A program made the position numbers and the translations under genes. From Bacillota bacterium (GTDB taxonomy: Bacteria; Bacillota; UBA4882; UBA10575), in the NCBI GenBank assembly GCA_012727425.1, contig JAAYHQ010000007.1, forward strand, positions 1-50,307: a stretch of DNA of 50,307 bases. The letters are read 5' to 3'. Every line of letters starts with the position of its first letter. The first letter of the stretch is position 1. The notes beneath the pieces are model-generated. The model made no database searches. It saw only the letters and a list, made by a program, of their open reading frames with translations, and was not told the origin of the DNA. This document shows positions 35,987 through 45,932 of this stretch, piece after piece.

Positions 35987-36526
35987 CTACTCCGTCGCCA
36001 CCCGCACCGGGATCGCCAGCAGGGGATGGACATCATAGTAATAGGTCTTCCCGGCCACCTCCCGCTTGAACGCCTCCCGCGTCTTTGCCAGTGCTTCCTG
36101 GCCAATTTCCTCCACAAAAGGGGTGGGATCAACCCGTTGCAAAAAGGCGCGCACCGCCTCCACCGCCAACCGCTGAAAATGTTCCCGGGCGGCCGCTCCC
36201 ATTCCCGGCGGTAGACTGACCGCACCTTCTTCGTACGGGATGAATAAACTTTCCGGAACCTGAAAAGCTCGGTTAATGGCGGCCGGTAATTCCAGCTTCA
36301 ATTTCTCCACAAAGAGATTGAATTCGGCGAAAGCTTCCGCTTTGATTTGGTCCCGGAGAAAGAACGCCGGCCGGTCCCGGTCCAATTGAATCCGGAATCC
36401 GCCCACACTTAAATAAGTATAAACCAGAACCGTGGCCAGAAAGAGAGCACAAAATACCCCAAGGCAAAGTCCGGCCCAAAAACCGCTTTTATGCGGTTCG
36501 GTCTTTGCGGTGTTGGTCTTTTTCAT
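35987..36526 (-). CDS. Unknown membrane-anchored protein
   Basis: 179 residues; I recognise no family. A basic N-terminus is followed by one strong transmembrane helix (about residues 15-38) with no signal-peptidase site. The remaining ~135 residues are predicted outside, helical and charged, with a Pro-rich middle. The start at 36526 has GGAGGA at 6 nt. It sits upstream of pyrR, but the pyrR promoter separates the two. Confidence 0.72.
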   Translation of the reverse strand: MKKTNTAKTEPHKSGFWAGLCLGVFCALFLATVLVYTYLSVGGFRIQLDRDRPAFFLRDQIKAEAFAEFNLFVEKLKLELPAAINRAFQVPESLFIPYEEGAVSLPPGMGAAAREHFQRLAVEAVRAFLQRVDPTPFVEEIGQEALAKTREAFKREVAGKTYYYDVHPLLAIPVRVATE

Positions 36527-36592
36527 CCCTTGTCCTCCTTCCGGAATATCAGGCTTATTATACCAAAACCGGACAAGGTTTATGTGCCATGG

Positions 36593-36633
36593 AAAAAGGC
36601 AGTGGTGCATTGACCATTGCCCCACTGCCTTTT
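36593..36633. terminator. Terminator of the 2-oxoacid oxidoreductase operon
   Basis: 8-bp GC-rich core (GGCAGTGG with CCACTGCC) plus A/T flanks, 29 nt after the last stop on the minus strand. T-tracts exist on both strands. Confidence 0.85.
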
Positions 36634-36661
36634 CCTTTTATTCGTAGTTTGCTCTTATGCG

Positions 36662-37201
36662 CTATTCGGTGACTAAAGAAAAACCCTTCCGCAGCGCGGC
36701 ACTGTTCAAGGGGATCAAATGGTGCCGCCGGGCGGGTAGAACTTGTTGCAAAGCGGTTTCGATACTGGACACCGCCACCGCTTTCGTCAGACCCAAAAAG
36801 GCCCCTAAAACCACCATGTTGCTAATTTTATCATTCCCCAGCTCCCGGGCCAATTCATTGGCGGGTACCGCACAGATCTTGACTCCGGGCAGCGCCGGTA
36901 CCGCGGTAACCAAGGAAGAGTTGTAAACAATCACCCCGCCCGGCTTCACCGCCGTCTTAAACCGGGTCAACGAAGGACCGTTCATCGCAATCAGACCGTC
37001 CGGTTCGGCCACAATCGGCGAGCCCACCGGCTGGTCGGAGATGACCACCGAACAATTGGCCGTCCCACCCCGCATCTCCGGTCCGTAGGACGGGAACCAG
37101 GTCACCTCTTTCCCTTCCAACATTCCTCCGTACGCCAGCAACTGTCCGATCAGCATCACACCTTGCCCACCGAACCCGGCACAAATAATCTCATGCGTCA
37201 T
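36662..37201 (-). CDS. 2-oxoacid:ferredoxin oxidoreductase, gamma subunit
   Basis: Gamma (POR/KOR-C) subunit of a four-subunit 2-oxoacid:acceptor oxidoreductase, 179 residues. It opens [17 protein letters not shown], and [18 protein letters not shown] follows. GGAGG RBS. It overlaps the beta subunit gene by 11 nt. Together with the subunits below it oxidises a 2-oxoacid (branched-chain by subunit similarity) to the acyl-CoA, reducing ferredoxin. Confidence 0.9.
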   Translation of the reverse strand: MTHEIICAGFGGQGVMLIGQLLAYGGMLEGKEVTWFPSYGPEMRGGTANCSVVISDQPVGSPIVAEPDGLIAMNGPSLTRFKTAVKPGGVIVYNSSLVTAVPALPGVKICAVPANELARELGNDKISNMVVLGAFLGLTKAVAVSSIETALQQVLPARRHHLIPLNSAALRKGFSLVTE

Positions 37202-37949
37202 CCCCGCTCACCTCCTCCGGAGCGCGGAACACGCCCAATGGATAATAGGGGACCAGCACTTCCTTGATATGGCGAAGCGCTTGCGTCGGCGTCATCCCCC
37301 AGTTCGTCGGGCAGGAGGACAAGACTTCCACCAACGAAAACCCTTTTCCGGCAACTTGCAAGGCAAAGGCTTTGCGGATCGCCCGTCCCGCTTTAATAAT
37401 ATGCTGCGGATCGTGGACACTGACCCGTTCGAGATAAGCCGGACCATCCAACGTGGCCAACAGTTCACAGACCCGGATCGGATAACCAACGGTCGCCGTA
37501 TCCCGCCCGTAAGGGGAGGTGGTGGTCTTCTGACCCGGAAGAGTCGTCGGCGCCATCTGGCCGCCGGTCATCCCGTAAACGGTGTTGTTGACAAAGATTA
37601 CCGTGATATTTTCCCCCCGGGTCGCCGCGTGGATGATCTCGGCCATCCCAATCGAAGCCAGGTCCCCATCGCCTTGGTAGGAAAAGACGATGGCCTCGGG
37701 GTGGACCCGTTTCACCCCGGTTGCCACGGCCGGCGCCCGGCCGTGGGCCGCTTCCAGAAAATCAACATCAAAGTATTCATAGGCCAAAACTGCGCAGCCC
37801 ACCGGGGCAATCCCGATCGTCCGTTCCTGAATCCCTAAATCATCAATGGCTTCCGCCACCAAGCGGTGGATAATGCCGTGGGTGCAGCCGGGACAATAAT
37901 GGGTGCGTTTTGGGGACAGCGCGCGGGGGTAGGCAAAGATCTTCTTCAT
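37191..37949 (-). CDS. vorA: 2-oxoacid:ferredoxin oxidoreductase, beta (TPP) subunit
   Basis: TPP-binding subunit, 252 residues. The N-terminus has [10 protein letters not shown]; the TPP/Mg motif is [22 protein letters not shown] with [13 protein letters not shown]. The closest type by pattern is VorA/KorB. RBS GGAGG inside the end of the alpha gene; 4-nt overlap with it. Confidence 0.9.
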   Translation of the reverse strand: MKKIFAYPRALSPKRTHYCPGCTHGIIHRLVAEAIDDLGIQERTIGIAPVGCAVLAYEYFDVDFLEAAHGRAPAVATGVKRVHPEAIVFSYQGDGDLASIGMAEIIHAATRGENITVIFVNNTVYGMTGGQMAPTTLPGQKTTTSPYGRDTATVGYPIRVCELLATLDGPAYLERVSVHDPQHIIKAGRAIRKAFALQVAGKGFSLVEVLSSCPTNWGMTPTQALRHIKEVLVPYYPLGVFRAPEEVSGDDA

Positions 37950-39010
37950 TCTTCTCCTCCTTCCGGCAGCAATGACATGATCCGGTCATAAACTTCTTTG
38001 ACCGTCGGTACCGTTCCGTTCAATTTACCGAAAAATGTCACCTTCGCCCGGTCATTTACACTGAGGATCACATCCTCCACCATCTGACCGGCGCTCATTT
38101 CCACAACCAAAAACCGTTTCCCGGCCGCCGCGAGCTCAGCCAATATCTGCTGCGGAAAGGGCCATAAAGTAACTGGACGGAGCAGTCCGACCTTTTTCTT
38201 CTCCTGACGTAGACGGGAGATGGCCGACCGCACCACCCGGGAACTGGTCCCGTAGGCAACCACGACCAGATCGGCGTCTTCTACCCCATCGGCCTCATAG
38301 CGCACTTCGTCCGCGGCCATCCGGGCAAATTTCGCCTGGAGTTCGACGTTGATCCTCTCCAAGTCTTCACCCACAATCCCCAAGCTGTTAATGAGATTGG
38401 GTTTGCTGCGCCCTTTTTTGCCCGTGGTCGCCCACGGTTTGTCCGGTGAAACTTCCCGTAACGGGGGCAAAACAACCGGTTCCATCATCTGGCCCATGAT
38501 CGCGTCGGTCAAGATCATGACCGGATTCCGGTATGCTTCCGCCTTATCGAAGGCCAAGCCGATTAAATCCACCATCTCCTGGGCGTTACCGGGCGCATAG
38601 ACCAGCAAGCGGTAATCGCCGTGGCCGCCGCCTTTGGTCGCCTGAAAATAATCGGATTGGGACGGCGTCAGGCCACCCAGGCCCGGACCCCCACGGGCGA
38701 CATTCACAATGACACAGGGCACCTGGGCCCCAACCAAATAAGAGATGCCCTCCTGTTTCAGACTGATCCCCGGACTGGAAGAGGAAGTTAACACCCGGCC
38801 GCCCGCGCCGCCGGCCCCATAGACCATATTAATGGCGCTCACTTCACTCTCCGCTTGCAAAAAAACACCGCCCACTTCCGGCATCCGTCGGGCCATGTAT
38901 TCCGGGATTTCATTCTGGGGCGTAATCGGATAGCCAAAGAAGAACCGGCAGCCAGCCCGGATCGCTCCTTCGGCCAACGCCTCATTCCCTTTCATCATTA
39001 CTCGTTCCAA
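37946..39010 (-). CDS. vorB: 2-oxoacid:ferredoxin oxidoreductase, alpha subunit (VorB-like)
   Basis: Alpha subunit, 354 residues from a TTG at 39010 placed 9 nt after GGAGGT. It opens [30 protein letters not shown], typical of 3-methyl-2-oxobutanoate dehydrogenase VorB, and has [14 protein letters not shown]. The longer frame to 39037 crosses the RBS. The KOR family is very close; 2-oxoglutarate cannot be excluded as substrate. Confidence 0.88.
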   Translation of the reverse strand: MERVMMKGNEALAEGAIRAGCRFFFGYPITPQNEIPEYMARRMPEVGGVFLQAESEVSAINMVYGAGGAGGRVLTSSSSPGISLKQEGISYLVGAQVPCVIVNVARGGPGLGGLTPSQSDYFQATKGGGHGDYRLLVYAPGNAQEMVDLIGLAFDKAEAYRNPVMILTDAIMGQMMEPVVLPPLREVSPDKPWATTGKKGRSKPNLINSLGIVGEDLERINVELQAKFARMAADEVRYEADGVEDADLVVVAYGTSSRVVRSAISRLRQEKKKVGLLRPVTLWPFPQQILAELAAAGKRFLVVEMSAGQMVEDVILSVNDRAKVTFFGKLNGTVPTVKEVYDRIMSLLPEGGEE

Positions 39011-39051
39011 AAACACCCTACCTCCTGTTCCTACCATTTGTTACCATGGTG

Positions 39052-39252
39052 TTATTTATAGACCTCAATCACCACATCCGGGCAGATCCGTGCGCAAAAC
39101 GCACACCCGATGCAATCGGGGCCGATAGTTTCGACAAAATGATACCCTTGACTATTGATCCGCTCCGACATCCCCAGGATCTTCTTGGGACAAACCGAAA
39201 CGCACAATTCACAACCTTTGCAACGTTCTTCATCAATGGTAATCCGTGCCAA
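39052..39252 (-). CDS. 2x[4Fe-4S] ferredoxin-like delta subunit
   Basis: 66 residues with two full CxxCxxCxxxCP clusters (C11, C14, C17, C21 and C47, C50, C53, C57). It is the electron-transfer subunit of the complex that follows. A TTG start, GGAG 10 nt upstream, is likely. It leads the four-gene operon; the 139 nt upstream hold no clear promoter. Confidence 0.92.
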   Translation of the reverse strand: MARITIDEERCKGCELCVSVCPKKILGMSERINSQGYHFVETIGPDCIGCAFCARICPDVVIEVYK

Positions 39253-39391
39253 GATTCGCCATCTCCTCTCTCCAACTTGTTATGGCCAATCCAAAAGGCG
39301 GGCTGACCATTTTAGATCAAACTTTTCCGCTGTGGCCGCCACCTAGACAATAAAATAACTATTTATTACGCGCCGCAACCCGCAAAAAGCG

Positions 39392-40069
39392 CTATTCGCC
39401 TTCCCAAGGCGGACGCATAAACAACTTCAGCGGAAAGACCGGCTCCGGCCCGGCCCGTTCGGGCTCGGTCAGTAAAGCCTGATCCGTATAAGTACGGAAA
39501 ACCACCGGCACCCGCAACCGCTCGGCCGCCGCCGTCACCAGTTCCGCCCCTTCCGCCCGCACCCGCCGGTCGGTTAATTGCCCTAAATTACTGTTGTCAA
39601 TCAAACCGTTAATCTGGAGACGGGAAGCTGTTTCCACTTCCCGGGCCAGCTTGACAAGGCGCTCCGGTTCTTGATACCCAGGCCGGTAAGGGTTGACCAC
39701 CAGCCAGAGCCGATACGGGGTGGCCTGAAAATAAGGTTGAAAGCGGCCCAAGACCCGGGCGCCGGTCGGATCCCCGCCGACGTCAAAGACCACCTGGCGG
39801 TCCGGGCTCTGCAAAAAGCTGAAAATCCGGGGCGAAAGGGCGGGCAGATCCGCCATCTCCAAACCCGGCTGGGTTGAGACCAGGTCAATCCCCTCCTCCT
39901 TTAACTGCCGGGCTAAAGAACGGGAACGGAAGTAGGGATTGACGATATCCAAATCAACCAGCCCAACCCGCTGCCCCTGCCGGTTGAGATGTAAAGCGTA
40001 ATTCACGGCCACCTCCGTTTTGCCGCTCCCAAAGGGCCCGGTAAAGATGGTAATTCTTTCAGCTTCCAC
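39392..40069 (-). CDS. P-loop ATPase of unknown role
   Basis: 225 residues from a GTG at 40069 with GGGGGGA 6 nt upstream. Walker A TGPFGSGKTEVAVNYA lies at the N-end, followed by VDLDIVNPYFRSR, which resembles the deviant/SIMIBI ATPase pattern. A VFDVGGDPTGARVLG segment may be the Walker B region. It overlaps folC by 11 nt. No characterised relative recognised; maturation or chaperone role is possible but unproven. Confidence 0.8.
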   Translation of the reverse strand: MEAERITIFTGPFGSGKTEVAVNYALHLNRQGQRVGLVDLDIVNPYFRSRSLARQLKEEGIDLVSTQPGLEMADLPALSPRIFSFLQSPDRQVVFDVGGDPTGARVLGRFQPYFQATPYRLWLVVNPYRPGYQEPERLVKLAREVETASRLQINGLIDNSNLGQLTDRRVRAEGAELVTAAAERLRVPVVFRTYTDQALLTEPERAGPEPVFPLKLFMRPPWEGE

Positions 40070-41402
40070 ATGTCTTCCCCCCAGACGCCACGGAAAAAAG
40101 GTCAAGAATATACGGGCGTAAAAAACCCACCAGATACAGGGAACCGCAGACCACCAACAACTCATCCTCCTCCAACTCGGCCAGGGCTGTTTTGAGTGCC
40201 GTCAGCGGATCATCCAGCGCAACGGTGCTGACGCCTAAACCCTGAAAACAGCGGACCAGCCGGGCGCTGGGGGCGGTTTTCGCATCCGGGACCGTGGTGA
40301 CGTAAACCCGGTGCAGCTTCGCCCCCAAGATCGAAGCCAGGATTGTCCCCATCTTTTCCACTGGCCGGTTATCCAAAATCCCCACAACCAAGCGGATCCG
40401 GTGTTCCGGAAACAGTTGGCAAAGCCCGTGGGCCAGGTTGGTGACCCCGTCCGGATTATGGGCCCCGTCCAGCATCAGCGCCGGCGGACCTGGGAAAAAC
40501 TCCATCCGGCCGGGCCAGGTGACCTTAGCAAAACCTGCCATCAGGTGGTGTTGACTCCAGGGAAAACCTTGGGCTTTAACTATTTGAAGCAGGCCAAAGG
40601 CCAGCGCCGCATTGGCCGCTTGGTGAGCACCATAGAGGTTAACCCGGACCGGAAACGCCGGTTCATCCTGCCACTGGAGCTCAAGATGGGTTCCGGATAA
40701 ATCCACCCGAACGAGCCGGCAGCCAATCTCCTTCCCCACGCGATAACAGGGTGCCGCCACCGACCGGGCTGTTTCTTCTAACACCGCGTTTGCTTCCGGC
40801 GCTTGTGGCCCAAACACCACCGGAATGCCGGGTTTAATGATCCCGGCCTTCTCCCGGGCGATGGAGACCAGATCCGTCCCGAGATACTCCTGGTGATCAA
40901 GGGCGATATGGGCGATCCCCGCCACCAGTGGGGTCAGGACATTGGTCGCATCCAGACGGCCGCCCATCCCCACTTCGATCACAGCCAAATTAACTTGTTC
41001 CTCAGCAAAATATTTTAAGGCTAAAAGGGTTCCAAATTCAAACTCAGTCGGATGGCCAATCCGCGGATCCAAGGCCGCTTCCTCCACCACCGGCCGGACC
41101 GCATCAACCAGGGCTGCCAATCTCGCCGGCGGAATCGGGGCCCCGTTAATCGCCAGACGCTCGCAATAAGAACTCAGGTGCGGTGACGTAAAGGCGCCCA
41201 CCCGGTAGCCGGCCGTCTTCAAAACCGCACCGACCAGTGCAGTTGTTGACCCCTTGCCATTGGTCCCGGCGATATGGATCACCGGGTATTGGCGATGGGG
41301 TGCACCCAAAATGGTTAAGAGTGCCCGCATCCGGTCCAGCCCCAGCTTGATCCCAAACCGGTTACGGCTATGAATGTACGCCAATGCCTGCTCGTACGTC
41401 AT
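40059..41402 (-). CDS. folC: Folylpolyglutamate/dihydrofolate synthase
   Basis: Adds Glu to (dihydro)folates; 447 residues, Mur-ligase fold. P-loop IHIAGTNGKGSTTAL, then AFTSPHLSSYCERLAING, GMGGRLDATNVL and MLDGAHNPDGVTNLA. ATG at 41402 has GAGGTG at 6-nt spacing; GTG at 41411 is the alternative. It overlaps the ATPase gene. Confidence 0.95.
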   Translation of the reverse strand: MTYEQALAYIHSRNRFGIKLGLDRMRALLTILGAPHRQYPVIHIAGTNGKGSTTALVGAVLKTAGYRVGAFTSPHLSSYCERLAINGAPIPPARLAALVDAVRPVVEEAALDPRIGHPTEFEFGTLLALKYFAEEQVNLAVIEVGMGGRLDATNVLTPLVAGIAHIALDHQEYLGTDLVSIAREKAGIIKPGIPVVFGPQAPEANAVLEETARSVAAPCYRVGKEIGCRLVRVDLSGTHLELQWQDEPAFPVRVNLYGAHQAANAALAFGLLQIVKAQGFPWSQHHLMAGFAKVTWPGRMEFFPGPPALMLDGAHNPDGVTNLAHGLCQLFPEHRIRLVVGILDNRPVEKMGTILASILGAKLHRVYVTTVPDAKTAPSARLVRCFQGLGVSTVALDDPLTALKTALAELEEDELLVVCGSLYLVGFLRPYILDLFSVASGGKTCGS

Positions 41403-41526
41403 AACTAGCACCTCGCGGATTTACTATTATAACATTATAACATACATTTTCCGGCCGGAACGGTACCCGGTAAATCCTGTCCCCGTTTTACCCCGCCGCT
41501 TGCTACCGGAAACAAGCAAAGAATGA

Positions 41527-41555
41527 TTGCCACGGGAAAGCAGGGGAGTTAAAAT
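41527..41555 (+). promoter_or_regulatory. Sigma-A promoter for trmL
   Basis: TTGCCA (41527-41532), 17-nt spacer, TAAAAT (41550-41555), 32 nt before the ATG. Confidence 0.7.
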
Positions 41556-41587
41556 TAAAGAAAATATAAAAAAAAAGGAGTTTCACC

Positions 41588-42046
41588 ATGAACGTCGTTT
41601 TATTTCAACCCGAAATCCCGCAGAACACCGGAAACATCGCCCGTTTATGCGCCGCGACCGGCTGTCGCCTGCACCTCATCGAACCCTTCGGTTTTATCTG
41701 GAACGACCGCCATTTGCGCCGGGCCGGCCTTGATTACTGGGCGCTTGCTGATATTCAAAGGTATCTCGATTTTGACGCCTTCGTCCAAGCAAACCCGGAT
41801 GGCAACTACTATTACCTAACCACCAAAGCCCAACGGCTCTACAGCGAAGTCCGCTTTCTACCCGATGATTATCTGATCTTCGGTCCAGAAACCCGCGGCC
41901 TGCCGCCGGAGATTCTCGCGTTAAATCCCCACCATAACCTGCGCATTCCCATGCGGACCGCCGCCCGTTCCCTCAATCTGGCCAATTCCGTGGCGATTGT
42001 GCTCTACGAAGCCCTCCGTCAGCAGGGTTTTCCTGGTTTGGACTGA
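41588..42046 (+). CDS. trmL: tRNA (cytidine(34)-2'-O)-methyltransferase
   Basis: SPOUT methyltransferase of the TrmL/YibK type modifying the wobble base of leucine tRNAs, 152 residues. Knot motifs are VLFQPEIPQNTGNIARLCAATG, LIFGPETRGLPPEIL and LRIPMRTAARSLNLANSVAIVLYEALRQ. RBS AAGGAG at 8 nt. Single gene, convergent with the lipid kinase. Confidence 0.95.
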   Translation: MNVVLFQPEIPQNTGNIARLCAATGCRLHLIEPFGFIWNDRHLRRAGLDYWALADIQRYLDFDAFVQANPDGNYYYLTTKAQRLYSEVRFLPDDYLIFGPETRGLPPEILALNPHHNLRIPMRTAARSLNLANSVAIVLYEALRQQGFPGLD

Positions 42047-42065
42047 ACTTGGGTTGCAAGTTTTT

Positions 42066-43001
42066 TTAAGCTTCTTGCACCCGGGCCGGTTTTTCGGCGG
42101 CAAAATCAAACCCGCCGGCCGGCTCCACTTGGGCCCCTTTGACCGCCAGTGCCCGCGGGATCAGACTAAAACGGAGGGTTTTATCGGTCAATATTTCGCC
42201 ATCCACCTGATAGTAAAAGGATTCATTGCTTTCCAACGTGATATTGCGTCCTTTCATCAGCCGGACTTTTTTTAAGTTTTGGTGCCAACCGGGGAGCAAT
42301 AAAGGTAAATAGGTTAAAATCTCCGGTCTGCTCATATACTGGACGGCGCAGACATCAAATAACCCGTCGTTGATCCGGGCCTCCGGATTGATCTTCAAGC
42401 CCCCGCCGTAGGTGGGCGAGTTAGTAACCGCCACCAGCAAACTGTTGAATTCCATCACCAACCCGTCAATGGTTAATTTGATCCGCCGGGGCCGGTAAGA
42501 AAAAAGGGTCTTAAAAACACTGCATAGATAGGCCGCTTTGCCCCGGATCCAACGAAAACCCTGGTTGGTATGGAAAGCAACTTCGCCGTCAAAACCAACA
42601 CCCACCGATGAAACAAAATAACTCTGGTTAACACGGCAAAGATCGATCTGCCGGGTCACGCCGCCCATAATCTGCCGGACCGCCGCCACCGGGTCGGCGG
42701 GCATCCCCAAAGCCCGGGCAAAATCATTGCCTGTGCCACAGCCAATTACCCCGAGGGGGATCCGTTCCTCGCCCATGCCATTGACCACTTGATTGATCGT
42801 ACCGTCACCACCCGCCACCACAATCAGATCAAAACCAGCCCGCACCGCTTGGCGGGCGATCTCCGTCGCATGGTTGATTCCTTTGGTCTCTTCCAGATGA
42901 AGCTCCACATCATACTCCAATAAAGCCTTTAAGATCTGGGGTTTCGCCTTTAAAGCCCGTCCGCGGCCGGCCACCGGATTCATGATGACTTTGACCTTCA
43001 T
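42066..43001 (-). CDS. Diacylglycerol kinase family lipid kinase (YegS/BmrU)
   Basis: 311 residues, soluble lipid kinase. N-terminal MNPVAGRGRA, the nucleotide loop VVAGGDGTINQVVNGM and GVIGCGTGNDFARALG are present. C-terminal beta-domain follows. RBS GGGGTG at 5 nt from the ATG at 43001; the frame to 43091 overlaps the promoter. Substrate may be diacylglycerol or another lipid. Confidence 0.92.
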   Translation of the reverse strand: MKVKVIMNPVAGRGRALKAKPQILKALLEYDVELHLEETKGINHATEIARQAVRAGFDLIVVAGGDGTINQVVNGMGEERIPLGVIGCGTGNDFARALGMPADPVAAVRQIMGGVTRQIDLCRVNQSYFVSSVGVGFDGEVAFHTNQGFRWIRGKAAYLCSVFKTLFSYRPRRIKLTIDGLVMEFNSLLVAVTNSPTYGGGLKINPEARINDGLFDVCAVQYMSRPEILTYLPLLLPGWHQNLKKVRLMKGRNITLESNESFYYQVDGEILTDKTLRFSLIPRALAVKGAQVEPAGGFDFAAEKPARVQEA

Positions 43002-43062
43002 TGTATCACCCCGTAATCTTCTTCGTCCCTTAGCCATGTTAAGCTTCATTGCTAATATAACT

Positions 43063-43091
43063 ATCATAATATTCTTTATCCGAAAAAACAA
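43063..43091 (-). promoter_or_regulatory. Promoter for the lipid kinase
   Basis: TTGTTT (43086-43091), 17-nt spacer, TATGAT (43063-43068), overlapping the T-tract of the adhE terminator. Confidence 0.6.
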
Positions 43092-43141
43092 GCAAAAACA
43101 AGAAACCGGGTGGCCAAAATCATGTTACGGTCAACCCGGTT
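43092..43141 (-). terminator. Terminator of adhE
   Basis: 8-bp stem (43134-43141 with 43104-43111) and a TTTCTTGTTTTT-like tail on the minus strand. Confidence 0.75.
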
Positions 43142-43196
43142 GCCAATAAGATTTACACTTAATTCTAAGATTTATAAGAAAGCCAAGGGCCGGCGG

Positions 43197-45824
43197 TTAG
43201 CTGACTTGCTTAACCGCGACCGGTTTCCCTTCATAGGCTTCCAGATAAAGGGCCTCGATCTCGGCGACCAGCGGCATCCGAGGATTTGCCCCTGTGCACT
43301 GGTCGTTAAAGGCAATATCCGCCATCGCCGCCACCTCGCGCTTAAAGGCATGGCGGTCGATCCCGGCCTCCTTTAACGACAAAGGCATCTCCAATTGGCG
43401 CGCCAAGTCACGCACCGCCTGAATGAGGCTGGCTACACCTTCTTCGGTGGTTGCCGCCGGTAGTCCTAAGAAGCGAGCAATCTCGGCATACCGCTCGGGT
43501 GCCTTATAGGATTCATACTGGGGAAAGGCCGCAAACTTGCTGGGCTTTTCCGCATTGTATTTGATTACGTACGGCAGCAAAATCGCATTCGCCCGACCAT
43601 GGGGCAGATGGAACTTCGCCCCCAGGATATGGGCCATACTATGGTTCAGGCCCAAAAAGGCGTTGGTAAAGGCCATTCCCGCCAGACAGGAGGCATTATG
43701 CATTTTCTCCCGGGCCTCTTTGTTCTCCCCGTCTTGATAGGCGAGGGGTAAATACTTAAATACGAGTTTGATCGCCTTTTCCGCCAGGGCATCGGTGTAG
43801 TCGGATGCCATCACCGAAACATAGGCTTCGATCGCATGGGTCAGAACATCCATCCCCGTATCGGCCGTCACCGCTTTCGGTACCGTCCGGACCAGTTCCG
43901 GGTCGAGGATCGCGATATCCGGCGTTAATGCGTAATCCGCCAAGGGGTATTTGACATCCTTTGTCTTATCCGTAATTACCGTGAAGGCGGTCACTTCGGA
44001 ACCCGTCCCGGAAGTAGTCGGAATGGCCACAAAGGTTGCCTTCTTGCCCAGGGGCGGAAAACGGAACACCCGCTTCCGGATATCGGCAAACTTAAGCCGC
44101 AGATCCCGGAAGGATGTCTCCGGACTCTCGTAGAGGAGCCACATTCCTTTCGCCGCGTCGATGGCCGAACCGCCACCCAAGGCAATGATTACGTCCGGCT
44201 GAAATTCGTGCATGGCCCGGCACCCCTTTTCCACCGTCGCCACGGAGGGATCGGGCTCCACCTCGGAAAAGATCCGGTAGTCCATCCCCGTCTTTTTCAG
44301 TTGGTAAAGGACTTTGTCGACATACTTCAGTTTAATCATAAACGGATCGGTGATAATCATGGCCCGGTTCCCTTTTAAATTGGCCAGATATTGCAGCGCA
44401 CCATATTCAAAGTATATTTTCGGCGGCACTTTGAACCATTTCATCCGGGGCCGTCGTAACGCCACCCGTTTGATATTGATCAAGTTCCCCACACTCACGT
44501 TATCGGTGGTGGCGTTTTTTCCCATCGAACCACAGCCCAAGGTTAAGGAAGGAGTAAGACCGTTGTAAAGGTCACCAATTCCCCCGTGACTCGACGGCGA
44601 ATTCACCAGTAAACGTCCCGTCCGGACCCGGCGGGCGAATTCATCGATCACCGCCTGGTCTTTGGTATGGATCACCGCCGAGTGTCCCAATCCACCGAAC
44701 TCGGTCATCTCGATACACCGTTCGATCCCTTCCTGCACACTGTTGACCACATACCAAGCCAGAATCGGGCTTAACTTTTCGCGGGAAAGGGGATATTCCG
44801 GGCCGACGCCTTCCAACTCCGCCACCAAGATTTTGGTCGCCGCCGGGACCTTGAACCCGGCCAGGGCGGCAATTTTTACCGCTGGCTGCCCCACCACCGC
44901 CGGACTCATGCCTCCTCTTTTTTCATCAATCGCCACTTTGGATAAGGCCTGCGTCTCTGCGGGCTTCAAGAAATAGCAACCGTTGGCAACCATTAATTCC
45001 TTAACCTCCGCCGCCACCTCCCGGTCGACAATGACCGCCTGTTCCGAAGCGCAGATCATTCCGTTGTCAAAAGTCTTGCTTAAGATTAAATCCGTCACGG
45101 CCTGCCGCAAATCGGCGGATTTCTCAATGTAACACGGAACGTTGCCGGGGCCAACTCCCAAGGCCGGTTTCCCACTGGAATAAGCGGCTTTGACCATCCC
45201 CGCACCGCCGGTAGCCAGAATCAAGCTGACCTGATCGTGTTTCATCAGATAATTGGTGGCCTCAACCGAGGGGTTGGCGATCCAGCCGATACAGCCCGCA
45301 GGGGCACCGGCGGCCACCGCCGCCTCCAACATCACTTGGGCCGCCGCTATGCTCGACTTCAGGGCTTGCGGATGAAAACTAAAGATAATCGGGTTGCCGG
45401 TCTTTAACGCGATCAAGCATTTAAACAGCGTGGTTGAGGTCGGGTTGGTCACCGGGGTGAGAGCCGCAATCACCCCGATCGGTTCAGCGATCTCTATATA
45501 CCCCGCTTCGTGGTTCTCCTCCAGGACACCAATGGTCTTGGTATCTCTAATGCTGTTGTAGATGTACTCGGTGGCAAAGAGGTTTTTCGTGATCTTGTCT
45601 TCATAAACCCCTTTTCCCGTCTCTTCCCAGGCCAGCTTGGCTAGTTCAACGTGGTGTTCCACCCCGGCCAGCGCCATGGTTTTGACGATCGCATCAAGTT
45701 GTTCCTGCGTGAACCCGCGCAGCTTCTCCCCGGCGGCCGCCGCTTTCGCCACCAAAGCATCGACTTCCTGCGCAACATTCTTGGCTTCTTCTTTCTCCAC
45801 TACTTTCAACTCAAACGTTTTCAT
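43197..45824 (-). CDS. adhE: Bifunctional acetaldehyde-CoA/alcohol dehydrogenase
   Basis: 875 residues; reduces acetyl-CoA via acetaldehyde to ethanol with NADH. The N-terminal aldehyde dehydrogenase (about 1-440) has the catalytic Cys in FDNGMICASEQ. The C-terminal iron alcohol dehydrogenase (about 455-860) has GGGSAIDAAKGMW, IPTTSGTGSEVTAF and the Fe-ligand region HSMAHILGAKFHLPHGRANA. Full length and intact. Own promoter with an inverted repeat at the transcription start; a terminator follows. It marks fermentative ethanol production. Confidence 0.97.
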   Translation of the reverse strand: MKTFELKVVEKEEAKNVAQEVDALVAKAAAAGEKLRGFTQEQLDAIVKTMALAGVEHHVELAKLAWEETGKGVYEDKITKNLFATEYIYNSIRDTKTIGVLEENHEAGYIEIAEPIGVIAALTPVTNPTSTTLFKCLIALKTGNPIIFSFHPQALKSSIAAAQVMLEAAVAAGAPAGCIGWIANPSVEATNYLMKHDQVSLILATGGAGMVKAAYSSGKPALGVGPGNVPCYIEKSADLRQAVTDLILSKTFDNGMICASEQAVIVDREVAAEVKELMVANGCYFLKPAETQALSKVAIDEKRGGMSPAVVGQPAVKIAALAGFKVPAATKILVAELEGVGPEYPLSREKLSPILAWYVVNSVQEGIERCIEMTEFGGLGHSAVIHTKDQAVIDEFARRVRTGRLLVNSPSSHGGIGDLYNGLTPSLTLGCGSMGKNATTDNVSVGNLINIKRVALRRPRMKWFKVPPKIYFEYGALQYLANLKGNRAMIITDPFMIKLKYVDKVLYQLKKTGMDYRIFSEVEPDPSVATVEKGCRAMHEFQPDVIIALGGGSAIDAAKGMWLLYESPETSFRDLRLKFADIRKRVFRFPPLGKKATFVAIPTTSGTGSEVTAFTVITDKTKDVKYPLADYALTPDIAILDPELVRTVPKAVTADTGMDVLTHAIEAYVSVMASDYTDALAEKAIKLVFKYLPLAYQDGENKEAREKMHNASCLAGMAFTNAFLGLNHSMAHILGAKFHLPHGRANAILLPYVIKYNAEKPSKFAAFPQYESYKAPERYAEIARFLGLPAATTEEGVASLIQAVRDLARQLEMPLSLKEAGIDRHAFKREVAAMADIAFNDQCTGANPRMPLVAEIEALYLEAYEGKPVAVKQVS

Positions 45825-45879
45825 CCTTATAACCCCCTATTCTAATATCTCCGTACATTTGTTGCGGACTCTAACTATG

Positions 45880-45921
45880 ATCGTTATTTTTATTAACAAA
45901 CTACGTTAAAAAAATAACGAT
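45880..45921. promoter_or_regulatory. Inverted repeat operator candidate at adhE
   Basis: Near-perfect 17-bp inverted repeat (45880-45897 with 45905-45921, one extra A). It falls just downstream of the predicted transcription start. The arm CGTTA-N6-TAACG resembles a Rex half-site pair (TTGTTAA-N4-TTAACAA), with four mismatches. Rex control of adhE is common in Bacillota; here it is a suggestion. Confidence 0.55.
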
Positions 45922-45932
45922 TCTTTGTCTTG

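Noticed and set aside
42050-42083. Hairpin-like sequence between trmL and the lipid kinase gene
   Set aside because: Stem has a bulge and a T-run in the loop instead of after the stem, so it is not convincing as a terminator.
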